Position numbers and translations under genes: made by a program. The notes beneath the pieces are model-generated. The model made no database searches and had not been told where the DNA came from. It was given only the letters and a program-made list of their open reading frames with translations. Shown here one piece after another: positions 1-9,295 of a stretch of 64,000 bases of DNA. Each line of letters opens with the position of its first letter. The first letter of the stretch is position 1. The DNA is from Alteromonas mediterranea DE. GTDB taxonomy: Bacteria > Pseudomonadota > Gammaproteobacteria > Enterobacterales > Alteromonadaceae. The stretch is from assembly GCF_000020585.3 (NCBI RefSeq), contig NC_011138.3:1457193-1521192 (forward strand), given 5' to 3'.

Positions 1-40
1 ATCATTTGAAATTGCTAAACTTATCTATGTGTCACTTGAT

Positions 41-116
41 GGGTCGTTAGCTCAGTTGGTAGAGCAGTTGACTTTTAATCAATTGGTCGCTGGTTCGAAT
101 CCAGCACGACCCACCA
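41..116 (+). tRNA. tRNA-Lys (anticodon TTT)
   Basis: A full cloverleaf of 76 nt with encoded CCA. The acceptor arm GGGTCGT pairs with ACGACCC, the D arm contains AGCTCAGTTGGTAGAGC, the anticodon loop is CTTTTAA with TTT at 74-76, and the T loop is TTCGAAT. The gene begins only 40 nt into the window, so its promoter lies mostly outside. Confidence 0.97.
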
Positions 117-297
117 TCAAGTCTCAAACAAGCACTCACAACACATCACTTATCAGTTTCTTTTCTATCTTTAAAGCTTTCTAATTAAGTACTGCAATTC
201 ATCTCATTGGTCTTTGATCTGGTTTACGCAACCCCATGTAGTAGAACAGGTAAGCACAAATATGACTATTTAATTACGCTAATGTTGATTAGGTAGT

Positions 298-326
298 GTG
301 TAATTTTTATGACAGTTGGGTATAAT
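298..326 (+). promoter_or_regulatory. candidate nadA promoter
   Basis: A perfect -10 hexamer TATAAT lies at 321-326, which would start transcription near 333, about 26 nt before the nadA start codon. The matching -35 at 17 nt spacing (GTGTAA) is poor, so the site is supported mainly by the -10 and its position. Confidence 0.4.
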
Positions 327-358
327 CCGCACCCTTGTCGCAACAGAGATGTAGGTTA

Positions 359-1414
359 ATGTCAGTAGCATTTCGAGTGGATCAGGTAGAGTACCCGTTC
401 CCAGCAAAACCACAGCCATTATCAGAAGCACGCAAAGCTGAGTTAAAGGCAGAGATTAAAGCCTTGCTAAAGGCCCGTAACGCTGTGCTTGTGGCGCACT
501 ATTACACCGATCATGAAATTCAAGCACTCGCTGAAGAGACTGGCGGCTGCGTAGCTGACTCGTTGGAAATGGCCCGCTTTGGTAGAGATGTAGAAGAGCA
601 AACATTAATTGTTGCTGGCGTTCGCTTTATGGGCGAAACAGCAAAAATTCTTAGCCCTGAAAAAACCGTGCTAATGCCTACCCTTGAAGCGACCTGTTCC
701 CTTGATATTGGTTGCCCGGTAAAAGAGTTCAGTGAGTTCTGTGATCAACACCCTGATCACACTGTTGTGGTTTACGCGAATACGTCGGCGGCGGTAAAAG
801 CGCGCGCTGATTGGGTAGTAACGTCAAGCATAGCCTTGGAAATTGTTGAGCACTTAGACAGCCAGGGCAAGAAGATCATTTGGGGTCCTGACAGACACCT
901 AGGCTCGTACATTGCAAAACAAACCGGTGCCGACATGTTAATGTGGCAGGGCGAGTGTATCGTTCACGATGAGTTCTCTGCGCAGAAGCTTGCTGATATG
1001 AAAGCCTTGTATCCAAACGCGGCCGTACTGGTTCACCCAGAATCACCAGCCAGCGTGGTAGATATGGCCGATGCGGTTGGCTCGACCAGTCAGTTGATTA
1101 AAGCGTCGCAAACCATGGATAACGATACCTTTATTGTTGCCACCGACAAGGGCATCTTTTATAAGATGCAACAACTGACCCCAGAGAAGACGTTTATAGA
1201 GGCTCCAACGGGTGGTAACGGCGCTACGTGTAAAAGCTGTGCTCACTGTCCTTGGATGGCAATGAACGGCTTAGAAGCGATTAAGGCGTCTTTAACGGGC
1301 GAAAGTGATGGCCATGAAATATTCGTCGATGATGCGTTGCGTAAAGGTGCATTGATTCCCCTTGATCGCATGCTTAACTTCTCGGCCGAGTTAAAAGCAA
1401 AAGGTGGCCTTTAG
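359..1414 (+). CDS. nadA: quinolinate synthase NadA
   Basis: NadA condenses iminoaspartate (from NadB) with dihydroxyacetone phosphate to quinolinate in de novo NAD synthesis; it is a cytosolic 4Fe-4S enzyme. The protein is 351 aa, close to the 347 aa of E. coli, and near-identical blocks are visible: [41 protein letters not shown] and [14 protein letters not shown]. These hold the three cysteines that correspond to the E. coli cluster ligands (first Cys of CSLDIGC, Cys of GECIVHDE, and the CxxCxxC block). The open frame extends 24 nt upstream to a TTG at 335, but ATG 359 is preferred because a GTAGG-like ribosome site precedes it and it matches the family N terminus. It stands alone between two tRNA genes. 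Confidence 0.97.
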   Translation: MSVAFRVDQVEYPFPAKPQPLSEARKAELKAEIKALLKARNAVLVAHYYTDHEIQALAEETGGCVADSLEMARFGRDVEEQTLIVAGVRFMGETAKILSPEKTVLMPTLEATCSLDIGCPVKEFSEFCDQHPDHTVVVYANTSAAVKARADWVVTSSIALEIVEHLDSQGKKIIWGPDRHLGSYIAKQTGADMLMWQGECIVHDEFSAQKLADMKALYPNAAVLVHPESPASVVDMADAVGSTSQLIKASQTMDNDTFIVATDKGIFYKMQQLTPEKTFIEAPTGGNGATCKSCAHCPWMAMNGLEAIKASLTGESDGHEIFVDDALRKGALIPLDRMLNFSAELKAKGGL

Positions 1415-1457
1415 CGCACGTTTTATAAGCACTTGTTGAATAATTTCCAGCAAGTTC

Positions 1458-1486
1458 TTGATTAAGCGCGCGGCTTTACCTACTAT
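1458..1486 (+). promoter_or_regulatory. candidate tRNA-Ser promoter with GC-rich discriminator
   Basis: TTGATT (1458-1463) and TACTAT (1481-1486) are separated by 17 nt and followed by the GC-rich stretch ACGCGCGC. A GC discriminator just after the -10 is typical of stable-RNA promoters under stringent control. Each hexamer matches consensus at 4 of 6 positions. Transcription would begin near 1493, about 43 nt before the tRNA. Confidence 0.55.
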
Positions 1487-1535
1487 ACGCGCGCTCAAGG
1501 ATTTTCGTAGTCGAAACTTTCTTGATACAAAATTT

Positions 1536-1626
1536 GGAGAGATGGCTGAGTGGCTGAAGGCGCACGCCTGGAAAGTGTGTATACGTTTATAGCGTATCGA
1601 GGGTTCGAATCCCTCTCTCTCCGCCA
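1536..1626 (+). tRNA. tRNA-Ser (anticodon GGA)
   Basis: A 91-nt tRNA with a long variable arm, as expected for serine. Acceptor GGAGAGA pairs with TCTCTCC, the anticodon loop is CTGGAAA giving GGA, the T arm is GGGTTCGAATCCC, and CCA is encoded. Confidence 0.96.
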
Positions 1627-1635
1627 AATACAAAG

Positions 1636-1659
1636 AACCGGCTTTACGCCGGTTTTTTT
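1636..1659 (+). terminator. intrinsic terminator of tRNA-Ser
   Basis: A 7-bp stem AACCGGC / GCCGGTT with a 5-nt loop is followed by a run of T up to 1659, ten nucleotides after the tRNA. Confidence 0.85.
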
Positions 1660-1683
1660 GTGCCAGCTTCGCAGGGCAAAAAA

Positions 1684-1710
1684 AAGAAACTCACGTGAAG
1701 TGAGTTTCTT
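1684..1710 (-). terminator. intrinsic terminator of the 144-aa orphan gene
   Basis: An 11-bp perfect stem AAGAAACTCAC / GTGAGTTTCTT with a 5-nt loop lies 26 nt past the stop codon of the minus-strand gene. Read on the minus strand it ends in a T run (the A run at 1678-1685 on plus). Confidence 0.8.
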
Positions 1711-1736
1711 TTGGTAATAATAGCGCTGTAAATAAG

Positions 1737-2171
1737 TTACTTCGCAACTTGCTGATGTACTTTGATTAGGTCAGGAAGCTTTTTCGCGTAAATCGCTTTC
1801 TTTGTACCTGGGTGAAGTAGTTGGCTTACGAAAGTACGTAAGAAACCAAGTACGAAGGTTTGAACACGGTCAGCGTCTGCTTCGCTAGGGTTAGCGATAA
1901 GCGTTTCTGTTTCCGCTTGTACCTTATGAACAATCGGGTCCATCGTGTCTTTACCTGCAACAAGGTCGTTGCCTGTTACTACGCCTTTGCCAAGTAGGTC
2001 ACGTACTGCGTCATAAAGGTCTGCTGAAACCGCGTTCGATTGGCCCCAATTCGCAATGTTGTACTCTTGTGAAATCTTATCTAGCTCAGCAGTTGGATCG
2101 CTAGATTTCAATAGACCTTCAATAAGTTTGTGCGCTTCAGTTTGTTTTACAGGTGTTGATAATTCTGACAT
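1737..2171 (-). CDS. small soluble protein of unknown function (144 aa)
   Basis: I do not recognise the family. The 144-aa protein has no signal peptide, membrane segment or cysteine, and is rich in Asp, Ala, Lys and Leu in a helical pattern; the C-terminal third (LGFLRTFVSQLLHP) is the most hydrophobic part. It is a one-gene unit: a promoter with perfect TTGACA and a TATAAA box at 17-nt spacing stands 31 nt upstream of the start, and a strong hairpin terminator follows. That context implies high expression, which suggests an abundant structural or stress-related protein, but this is inference only. Confidence 0.85.
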   Translation of the reverse strand: MSELSTPVKQTEAHKLIEGLLKSSDPTAELDKISQEYNIANWGQSNAVSADLYDAVRDLLGKGVVTGNDLVAGKDTMDPIVHKVQAETETLIANPSEADADRVQTFVLGFLRTFVSQLLHPGTKKAIYAKKLPDLIKVHQQVAK

Positions 2172-2201
2172 TTTTTACTTGATGAAATAGTGAAAAGGCG
2201 T

Positions 2202-2230
2202 TTTATAAATACTTTTCTATTTGCTGTCAA
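2202..2230 (-). promoter_or_regulatory. strong sigma70-type promoter of the 144-aa gene
   Basis: On the minus strand TTGACA (2230-2225, perfect) and TATAAA (2207-2202, 5 of 6) are separated by exactly 17 nt. Transcription would start near 2195, about 24 nt ahead of the ATG at 2171. Confidence 0.8.
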
Positions 2231-2275
2231 GGTGGCTGATTTTTTTGCTTTAACTATCAATGCATTACGTTTTCG

Positions 2276-2312
2276 GCACTTAATGGTTTAACGCTTGATA
2301 GCCATTAAGTGC
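2276..2312. repeat. 11-bp perfect inverted repeat
   Basis: GCACTTAATGG (2276-2286) and CCATTAAGTGC (2302-2312) form a perfect 11-bp stem with a 15-nt loop, 50 nt past the stop of the patatin-like gene. Only the plus-strand side is T-rich, so it is a doubtful terminator for the minus-strand gene; it could stabilise the 3' end of that mRNA or be an operator. Confidence 0.5.
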
Positions 2313-2362
2313 TTGTTGTATTTTTACAGCACTCTACTTACATTTAGCGGGTAGCTATTGTG

Positions 2363-3499
2363 CTAGGCAGACATTCTGCTTTCGTTTTTGTCTGCCTTTG
2401 CCTGAGCAGGTAGGGACAGTGTGAAAGCAGAGCGCTTCGCCTGAACGTTTTCACTTAGCGTATTGTTAAGCCTTGCTGCAATACGAATACTGTCCTCGTT
2501 TGCTTCTTTTGCTAGTTTTGCTTTTGTAAATGCCGCTACGCTTTCGTAATGCGTTTGTGCCTTACCCTCTGCTTCTAAGAAAGCCGCACCGGCGTACTGG
2601 CCAAGTTTATAGTCGTGGCGAAGCTGTGCATCACTGCTGCCAAGAAGTTTGCTTTGCAGTTTCTTAGGTGCAAAAATTTGAATGACTTCTACACCCTCTG
2701 GTGGATTTTCAATAAACGCCAACTCTTTTTGATAGGCGTGCTCATGCTGCAGAAGGTAATCAATGGTCTTCGGGCATGTCCCCGTTGCGCACATAACCGC
2801 GCTTATTTTTTGTAGCCATGGCGACTGTGCTTGAAACCCTTCATCTACCGTACGAATCACGACAATTTTAGTCGCCCCTCGTTGGTAGGCTTCGGTAACT
2901 GGCAAAGGTGCAGCTAGGCCGCCGTCTAAGTAAAAATCGGTGTTAGCTGCTTTCTTCGCTTCGATTTCGGTATGCAGCGGTACGCCTTGCTTATAAAGTA
3001 ATGGTAAAGCACTTGACGCTTTGATTAGGTCAACCCAGTTATTTTGACTTTTCATCGGGTTCAAAAAGTAGGCTTTTCTATCTCGCGCATTAGTTGCTGT
3101 AAATAGAATTTCTCTGTTGGCCACATTACTTTTTGCCGTATCTAGGTCAAGCAAACGATTTGCTTCTTGGGTTTTTTGAAAGTACCAGTCTAAATCGACA
3201 ATGTGCTTGCCCACTAAGCCGCGCCCCATCTGGAAAAACCGCTTGTGTCGCGTTAATCCTCGAATAAGTCGCTTGGCATAGCCCTTCTGACGGGCTACAA
3301 AGCTTGTTAAGTTTTGCGAACCTGCCGACGTGCCAATTAAAATATCGAAAGGGTCGTGGCCAGCGTCTAGCCATGCATCAAGTACCCCTGCCGTAAAAAT
3401 TCCCCGTTGGCCGCCACCTTCCGCTACCAGGGCAACTTTGCCACTTGCAGTGTCTATAGCGTTACGAGTATAGGTAGATGCAGGTTGTTGACCGAACAT
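2363..3499 (-). CDS. patatin-like phospholipase family protein (YjjU type)
   Basis: A predicted acyl hydrolase with a Ser-Asp dyad that acts on phospholipid or another acyl ester. The oxyanion motif GGGQRG is at residues 28-33, the nucleophile elbow GTSAG at 56-60 (Ser58), and the catalytic Asp in DGG at about 192. The 378-aa length is near that of E. coli YjjU. There is no signal peptide, so it is probably cytoplasmic or peripheral. It is transcribed alone, with a long upstream gap. The substrate is unknown; the family assignment is firm. Confidence 0.9.
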   Translation of the reverse strand: MFGQQPASTYTRNAIDTASGKVALVAEGGGQRGIFTAGVLDAWLDAGHDPFDILIGTSAGSQNLTSFVARQKGYAKRLIRGLTRHKRFFQMGRGLVGKHIVDLDWYFQKTQEANRLLDLDTAKSNVANREILFTATNARDRKAYFLNPMKSQNNWVDLIKASSALPLLYKQGVPLHTEIEAKKAANTDFYLDGGLAAPLPVTEAYQRGATKIVVIRTVDEGFQAQSPWLQKISAVMCATGTCPKTIDYLLQHEHAYQKELAFIENPPEGVEVIQIFAPKKLQSKLLGSSDAQLRHDYKLGQYAGAAFLEAEGKAQTHYESVAAFTKAKLAKEANEDSIRIAARLNNTLSENVQAKRSAFTLSLPAQAKADKNESRMSA

Positions 3500-3862
3500 G
3501 GTAAGCCTCTATTTGACCATATGTTAATTGACTACTCGGTCTAATTGTAGAGAGATCAACCTGACTATTAAAATTGAAAGAACGAATCGGTGTGATAGGA
3601 AATAACTGATTTGAATGCGTTTTTGTTATTTTTTTTGTGGCTTTTTTGTTTACATTATGATCAGCTTCGCGCTACGTTACGTGATAGCTAGCGCGAGGGC
3701 CTAAGACAACATGCTAATCCCATAAGCGTGATCTAAATTTATCAAAAGCTCGATGAGATGCGAGTGTCATCCAGGTATTAGCACTTAGTGAAATGCACTT
3801 AGGCATAGCGGGTTCAGTAAAGCGCGTATTATTTTGACAAAAGACGACTATAGGAAGTGAAG
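3500..3862. other. intergenic region between divergent genes
   Basis: This 363-nt gap separates the divergent patatin-like and ketopantoate reductase genes, so both promoters should be here. I see A/T-rich stretches and a candidate -10 TATTAT at 3828-3833 for the rightward gene, but no convincing -35, operator or RNA gene. Confidence 0.4.
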
Positions 3863-4882
3863 ATGACAAAGGTAACTGTGTTAGGGGCAGGCAGTATTGG
3901 CTGTTATGTTGCTGGATGCCTGCTGTCGTCGGGCGCTGTACCTAGTTACGTCAATAGCATAACGCTTATCGGGCGTGAACGGTTACAGCAAGATATTGCC
4001 AAGAACGGAATTAAAGTGACTGACTGGCAAGGGCGCAAGCAAATTGTAAACCCTGAACACGTCACTTTCGCTTTGGATAATAAAAGCCTAGAAGACGCTG
4101 ACTACATTTTACTGTGCGTAAAAAGCCAAGATACCGCCCATGCTGCAAAAATGATCAAGCAGTGGGCCAAACCAAGTGCGATTGTTATTAGCTTGCAAAA
4201 CGGAGTTTCTAACCCAAGCCGGCTTCGAAAGTATCTATCGCAGGAGGTTATTGCAGGCATGGTTCCTTTCAATGTGTTCTACAAAGGGCAGGGGCACTTT
4301 CATTGCGGTACGGAAGGAAACTTGGCACTCGAAGATCCGCAAGGGCTGTGCAAACCGCTAATTAGTGGTTTAGAAAACGCATCGTTGCCGGTAACGGTTT
4401 ATGAGGATATTGTCGCCGTGCAATATGGCAAGCTTATTATGAATTTGAATAACGCGGTGAATGCCTTATCGGGCGTCCCCTTGAAAAAACAATTAGGCGA
4501 CAGGCAATACCGGCGGGTTATGGCACAGGTACTAAGTGAAGCGTTAGAGGTACTTAACGCTGAAGGCATTACCCCTGCAAGAACCGGAAAGGTCATCCCT
4601 CAACTAATGCCGACAATCATGAAACTGCCCAATTTTCTATTCAACATTGTAGCGGCATCGACGCTCAAGATAGACCCCGAAGCTCGCTCATCCATGTATG
4701 AGGATTTACTGCTAGGAAGACGAACTGAAGTGGATTATCTGAATGGTGAAATTGTGAGGCTAGGGGAGAAAACTAAGATTCCTACTCCTGTTAATCGCCA
4801 TATAGTATCTTTGGTAAAACAGTCAGAGCACGCCAAATCGGGAAGCCCCCACTTAGCGGCTAACGCGCTTTTAGGCCAATAA
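3863..4882 (+). CDS. ketopantoate reductase family protein (2-dehydropantoate 2-reductase)
   Basis: The family reduces 2-dehydropantoate to pantoate with NADPH in pantothenate synthesis. The N-terminal Rossmann motif VLGAGSIGCYVAGCL is at residues 4-18; the middle has the family block DYILLCVKSQD and the helix NNAVNALSG; the C-terminal ApbA-type domain carries SSMYEDLLLGRRTEVDYLNG. ATG 3863 is chosen over an in-frame GTG at 3857 because AGGA lies 7 nt before it. The protein is 339 aa, slightly longer than E. coli PanE (303 aa), and panBC are not nearby, so it could be a paralogue with another 2-oxoacid substrate. Confidence 0.85.
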   Translation: MTKVTVLGAGSIGCYVAGCLLSSGAVPSYVNSITLIGRERLQQDIAKNGIKVTDWQGRKQIVNPEHVTFALDNKSLEDADYILLCVKSQDTAHAAKMIKQWAKPSAIVISLQNGVSNPSRLRKYLSQEVIAGMVPFNVFYKGQGHFHCGTEGNLALEDPQGLCKPLISGLENASLPVTVYEDIVAVQYGKLIMNLNNAVNALSGVPLKKQLGDRQYRRVMAQVLSEALEVLNAEGITPARTGKVIPQLMPTIMKLPNFLFNIVAASTLKIDPEARSSMYEDLLLGRRTEVDYLNGEIVRLGEKTKIPTPVNRHIVSLVKQSEHAKSGSPHLAANALLGQ

Positions 4883-4995
4883 ACTAGCGGTTCAACATTA
4901 AATATTACATTTTTATGTCATTTTTGTGTCAGCGCTCTTGAATCTTATACTAAAATCTATATCCTGCGCGCAAATTTCCGTATTCTCAGTATGTT

Positions 4996-6216
4996 TTGCG
5001 TTTCAAATCTCAATTTTCATTATCTCTTTTTTTAGGGCTTTTCTTCACGTGGTGTCTACCGATTAAAGGTGTAGCCTCTGAAGAGTTGGCAATCTCAGAT
5101 GTTGTACCTTCGGCGTATACAGGCAATGGCCTTAGCTATAAAAGTGACAACCAGCAGTTTTCTTTACGCGTTCGCGGGCGTATCCAGTTTCGCTACGCCA
5201 ATCCAGGGGCTGGTCAACCTACGCAGCCCAGTGATTTCGACCACGTTGGTGGAAATCAATTCGGTGTTAACCGAGCGCGTATTAAGGTAGACGGCCATAT
5301 CGGCAAACCTTGGTTCACTTACAGTATCGAATATGACGCCGCCGATCAAAGAACATTGAATGCCACAGTGGCGTTTGAAAAGTATGACTCGCTAAGCGCA
5401 AAGCTTGGTCAATGGAAAGTCGAATACTCAAGAGAACGAAGCGTAAGTAGCGGAGGTCAACAAATGATGGACCGCTCGATAATCAATAGGATATTCACGC
5501 TAGACAGACAAATGGGCGCTTCTATTTACGGTCATATCGATAACGGCGGTGCTGCTAATTTCAATTACTGGGCAGGTATGTTTAATGGTTCAGGTCGTGG
5601 TGACTATAGTAATCATGATGGTGAGGCCATGTATTCGGGTCGTCTGCAGTGGAATTTTTTAGGTAAAGAAGTCGGTTTTAAGAATAGTGACATTGCACGT
5701 TCATCTACTCCGAAAGCCGCGATAGCTATCGCAGGGGCTAAGTTTAAAAGTCAATTCACGCGTTTCTCTTCATCTGGAGCAGGTAATTTGACCAACTTTG
5801 ATGAAGGTGAGGTTGAAGGGCAGTACGATATTCGACAATTTGTGATTGACGGCGCTTACTTTTACAAAGGCTTTAGTGCCCAAGCGGAATACCACGAGAA
5901 AAACATTGTTGATGTGGCTAATGATAATATCGAAACAACGTTGCGTGGATACTATATTCAAGCAGGCTACTTTTTAAATGCATCAATAAGCTGGTGGCCA
6001 AAGCCTTTAGAAATTGCAGCGCGCTTTGCTACCTATTCGCCTAATACCAGCGAAGAAGACCAAAGCTTCTATGAAAAAACCGTAGCGTTGAATTGGTTTT
6101 TTAACGGCCATAAAAATAAATTAACCGCACAGGCAAGTCGCGTCTCGCTTGAGCAACTTGGTAGTGAAGTTGGCGATAGCACTATTTATTCGTTGCAGTG
6201 GGACGTGAGCTTTTAG
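4996..6216 (+). CDS. OprO/OprP-type porin
   Basis: A predicted outer-membrane beta-barrel of the phosphate-selective porin O/P family. Residues 1-27 are a signal peptide (hydrophobic SLSLFLGLFFTW core), followed by repeated amphipathic strands such as FSLRVRGRIQFRYA and ARIKVDGHIGKPWFTYSIEYDA; the protein ends in Phe after a strand, as barrels do. The only in-frame start is TTG 4996 without a clear ribosome site. An ATG at 4991 would be in frame if the TTTT run at 4994-4997 had one more T, so the start may be distorted by a missing base. The gene converges on the histidine kinase gene with 9 nt between stop codons. Confidence 0.85.
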   Translation: MRFKSQFSLSLFLGLFFTWCLPIKGVASEELAISDVVPSAYTGNGLSYKSDNQQFSLRVRGRIQFRYANPGAGQPTQPSDFDHVGGNQFGVNRARIKVDGHIGKPWFTYSIEYDAADQRTLNATVAFEKYDSLSAKLGQWKVEYSRERSVSSGGQQMMDRSIINRIFTLDRQMGASIYGHIDNGGAANFNYWAGMFNGSGRGDYSNHDGEAMYSGRLQWNFLGKEVGFKNSDIARSSTPKAAIAIAGAKFKSQFTRFSSSGAGNLTNFDEGEVEGQYDIRQFVIDGAYFYKGFSAQAEYHEKNIVDVANDNIETTLRGYYIQAGYFLNASISWWPKPLEIAARFATYSPNTSEEDQSFYEKTVALNWFFNGHKNKLTAQASRVSLEQLGSEVGDSTIYSLQWDVSF

Positions 6217-6225
6217 CCTCGTGTA

Positions 6226-8769
6226 TTAGCCAGCGGTGAGGTATCGACGTAAAGTGTCTACTAAGTGGGCTTTGTCAACGGGCTTACCAACATGAGCATT
6301 CATGCCGGCGGCCAGACACTCGTCGATATCGTGCTGCATTGCATTTGCAGTTAACGCAATACTGGGAGTATGCATCTTTAGCGTTTGCCGGATATGCCGT
6401 GTTGCACTTAACCCATCGACTTCAGGCATTTGAACATCCATTAAGACTAAGTCGAATTGGTTATTGGCTACAGCATTTATTGCCTCCTGTCCGTTAGAGA
6501 CATGATGCAAGTCTAGGCTGAATTCTTCTAACAAAGCTTTGATCACTTCTACGTTGATGTCGTTATCTTCTGCGAGCAAAACACGTTTCCCCGCCAGCGT
6601 GCATGGCAATTTGTCAGACGAGTCCGTTGAAGCGACATGCTCAACGTCAGAGGCAATAGCGAAGGTTATATCAAACGAAAACGTTGTTCCCTTATTTACT
6701 TCGCTTTCAACCGATAAAGAGGAGCCCATTAATTTAAGTAAGTTATTGGTAATATTAAGGCCTAACCCCGTTCCTCCGTATTTTCTAGCAATAGAACTTT
6801 CCGCCTGTGTAAAAGGCTTGAATAGCTTTGCTTGGTTCTCTTTAGAGATGCCTATGCCATTATCTTTTACCCAGCAATGAAGAGCATAGTGGCTATCACA
6901 TACTTCAATTAAAGCGATTCCAATTTGTACGGAGCCTTCTTGAGAAAACTTAATAGCATTGCTAATTAAGTTAGCCATTATTTGCTTAAACCTAAGCTCA
7001 TCGAACATCAATTCACTGCTAAGGTTTTCGTCAATATTGAGTTCGAGATGTAAACCTTTGCGCTGCGCTTGGTCTGAAAAAATATCTCTTAACGTGTGAA
7101 TGCTCGATTTTATATCGTGAGGTCTAATGGCTAGGGTTAATTTACCGGCCTCTATTTTTGAAAAGTCTAGCAGGTCGTTGATAAGCTGCAGCAGCATTTC
7201 TGATGCGGTGACAATTTTTCGTGTAAGCGTTTTTGTTTGCAAATCAGAAGAGCGCTTATCTACCGTTTGTCCAAAGCCGATAATGGCGTTTAAAGGTGTA
7301 CGGATTTCATGGCTGATATTAGAAATGAATTCCGACTTTAAACGGCTGTGTTGCTCGGCCTTTTCTTTGGCCGATAAGTAAAGCGCGTTTGCCTGTTTTG
7401 ATTTTCTTAAAAGTATTAAAATGATGACAATGGTGACCATTGTCAAAGCAACTAAGATGGTCAAGAGTGTTGAAAAAAGTCTTTGAGTTCTCTGCGCTTC
7501 GTTTTTCAGGAGTAAGGCTTCTTCGAATGCCTTATTTTCATTTTCGAGTAAATTAGCCCGTTCTTTCTCTTGGGTAATTTGTTGAACCAGGTTAGCGCTT
7601 TCAATAAGTTCTAAATCCTCGTACTTCTTTGCTTGTAAATATGCTTCGTGAAATACCTCAAACTGTTCGAACGCTAATTTATAGTTGCCTCTCGCTGCGG
7701 TGATATAAGCGGCGGTTTTTTCTAACTGCGCGCGCCACGTGGTTTGTTCATCTTCCCTATTTTCATCGTAAAGCTGGCGTGCAAGTTCTAGCGATTGATG
7801 GGCCTCATCTAACTCACCTAAAGTGAGGTGGGCCTCGGCTTTTAAGCGATAGATTTCACTATTGTAAAAAGATGAAGAAAGGGGATGGGTAAGTACTTTT
7901 TCAGAAAGCGCTATCGCAGACTTTAAATCTCCAGCACGATAATATGTCGTTGCTATCCCATAGATGGCTAGAAATTCTGAGTAATTAATATCTATTTCTT
8001 TATCGTGTTCAACGGCGCGCTCGAGGTAGATAATGGCTTTGTCGTAGTTACCTAAATTTCGGTATAAAATACCAATAGCATAAAGATTGTCGCTTTCTAA
8101 AATACGCTGATTGGCCGCTTGTGCGCCTTTAAGGGATTTCTCATAAAAGTGCAAGGCAAGGTCGAAAGCGCTAACTGACTGATAGTAATCAGCCACGATA
8201 GAATCGTAGAGGGGCCTTAGGCGAGAAAGATCGTGGGTGATAAGCAAGTCATTGACGGCGTTAATAAGCTCTGCATTGGGAGCGAAAACCTGCCCTTCAC
8301 TGTAAGTAAGAATCTGATAAATTAAGGTGTAGGCTTTAACGTCAGCAGGTATGGAGGGGGCAGAAATTATAGCGTCAAAACGGTTGTAAGCTTCGGTATA
8401 GTTTGCACTTATGCCATACATTCTCGCTATTCCTGCTGAGATTATGAGCCCGTCTCTGGAGTTATTTTCTAAACCTTGTAGTTCGCGTAAAACATTCTCA
8501 TCCGGTCGCTGATGTATTAACAGTTGATAGCGAACATATAAGGCGGCGACCGCTCTTTTCTCGTCTACTTTTAACGTATCAGATAATAAAAGCGTTTCTA
8601 ATTCATCAATTGCAGCGCCTATCGGCATAGGCGACGTTGTTTCTACTTGCAGCCTGATTTCGTTGACTCGGTCAGCTATTGATGCGTGAACATGAAATGC
8701 ACCCAAACCTAATGCAAAAACGCATAAAAATGTCGTATGAAAAAACGGTTCAAAGTTAGGCGCCCCCAT
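6226..8769 (-). CDS. TPR-containing hybrid sensor histidine kinase / response regulator
   Basis: An 847-aa membrane kinase. An N-terminal signal-like segment (residues 9-30) is followed by a periplasmic TPR-rich region to about 400, a coiled coil (QQITQEKERANLLENENK), one membrane helix at about 431-454, the HisKA box with FISNISHEIRTPLNAI (phospho-His near 487), a HATPase domain (NLISNAIKF, GTGLGLNI) and a C-terminal receiver (LLAEDNDINV, LVLMDVQMPEVDG, KPVDKAHL). It has no Hpt domain, so output should pass to a separate partner. The architecture suggests sensing through periplasmic protein contacts. No cognate regulator lies next to it. Confidence 0.92.
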   Translation of the reverse strand: MGAPNFEPFFHTTFLCVFALGLGAFHVHASIADRVNEIRLQVETTSPMPIGAAIDELETLLLSDTLKVDEKRAVAALYVRYQLLIHQRPDENVLRELQGLENNSRDGLIISAGIARMYGISANYTEAYNRFDAIISAPSIPADVKAYTLIYQILTYSEGQVFAPNAELINAVNDLLITHDLSRLRPLYDSIVADYYQSVSAFDLALHFYEKSLKGAQAANQRILESDNLYAIGILYRNLGNYDKAIIYLERAVEHDKEIDINYSEFLAIYGIATTYYRAGDLKSAIALSEKVLTHPLSSSFYNSEIYRLKAEAHLTLGELDEAHQSLELARQLYDENREDEQTTWRAQLEKTAAYITAARGNYKLAFEQFEVFHEAYLQAKKYEDLELIESANLVQQITQEKERANLLENENKAFEEALLLKNEAQRTQRLFSTLLTILVALTMVTIVIILILLRKSKQANALYLSAKEKAEQHSRLKSEFISNISHEIRTPLNAIIGFGQTVDKRSSDLQTKTLTRKIVTASEMLLQLINDLLDFSKIEAGKLTLAIRPHDIKSSIHTLRDIFSDQAQRKGLHLELNIDENLSSELMFDELRFKQIMANLISNAIKFSQEGSVQIGIALIEVCDSHYALHCWVKDNGIGISKENQAKLFKPFTQAESSIARKYGGTGLGLNITNNLLKLMGSSLSVESEVNKGTTFSFDITFAIASDVEHVASTDSSDKLPCTLAGKRVLLAEDNDINVEVIKALLEEFSLDLHHVSNGQEAINAVANNQFDLVLMDVQMPEVDGLSATRHIRQTLKMHTPSIALTANAMQHDIDECLAAGMNAHVGKPVDKAHLVDTLRRYLTAG

Positions 8770-8869
8770 GCCAGAAGACTATCAATACTAAACGATTAAG
8801 ATAGTTTATAACTTAATCAATAAGTCTAAACTACTTGAAGGTAAGAAATCACTTCAAGGAGAAGAGAAA

Positions 8870-9229
8870 ATGAATGAGAGCACTAAACTTAACTACGTAG
8901 AGTTTGCTTCATTAAATTTAGCCGCATCTAAAACGTTTTTTACGTCCGCGTTCGGTTGGTGCTTTACCGATTATGGTCGTGATTACAGTGCGTTTAGCAA
9001 TGCTGGTTTGGATGGTGGGATTTTTGCTGCTGAGCAAGTGACGCAAGCGGAAAGCGGGGCGCCTTTGCTCGTGCTGTATGCCCCTAATATTTCTGACGCA
9101 CAGCATAATGTTGAAAATGCGGGCGGTACAATTACTAAGCCGCTGTTTGATTTCCCTGATGGTTGTCGCTTTCACTTTGTCGAGCCCGGCGGCAATGAGC
9201 TTGCTGTTTGGTCTGAGTCGGCGAAATAG
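8870..9229 (+). CDS. VOC (glyoxalase/bleomycin resistance) family protein
   Basis: A single-module 119-aa vicinal-oxygen-chelate protein with paired beta-alpha-beta-beta-beta units: LNYVEFASLNLAASKTFFTSAFGW at the N terminus and CRFHFVEPGGNELAVWSE at the C terminus, with Glu candidates for metal binding. The spacing resembles small glyoxalase-like proteins that act as dimers. A clear AAGGAG precedes ATG 8870. Substrate unknown. Confidence 0.88.
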   Translation: MNESTKLNYVEFASLNLAASKTFFTSAFGWCFTDYGRDYSAFSNAGLDGGIFAAEQVTQAESGAPLLVLYAPNISDAQHNVENAGGTITKPLFDFPDGCRFHFVEPGGNELAVWSESAK

Positions 9230-9295
9230 ACTCATCGACGTAGCTTAGTTTACAGGAATCTGTCTTACGCCACTAAAGGTCCAACGTCATCAACA

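Noticed and set aside
1391..1633. ORF antisense to tRNA-Ser
   Set aside because: It translates the reverse complement of the tRNA and has no ribosome site or family match.
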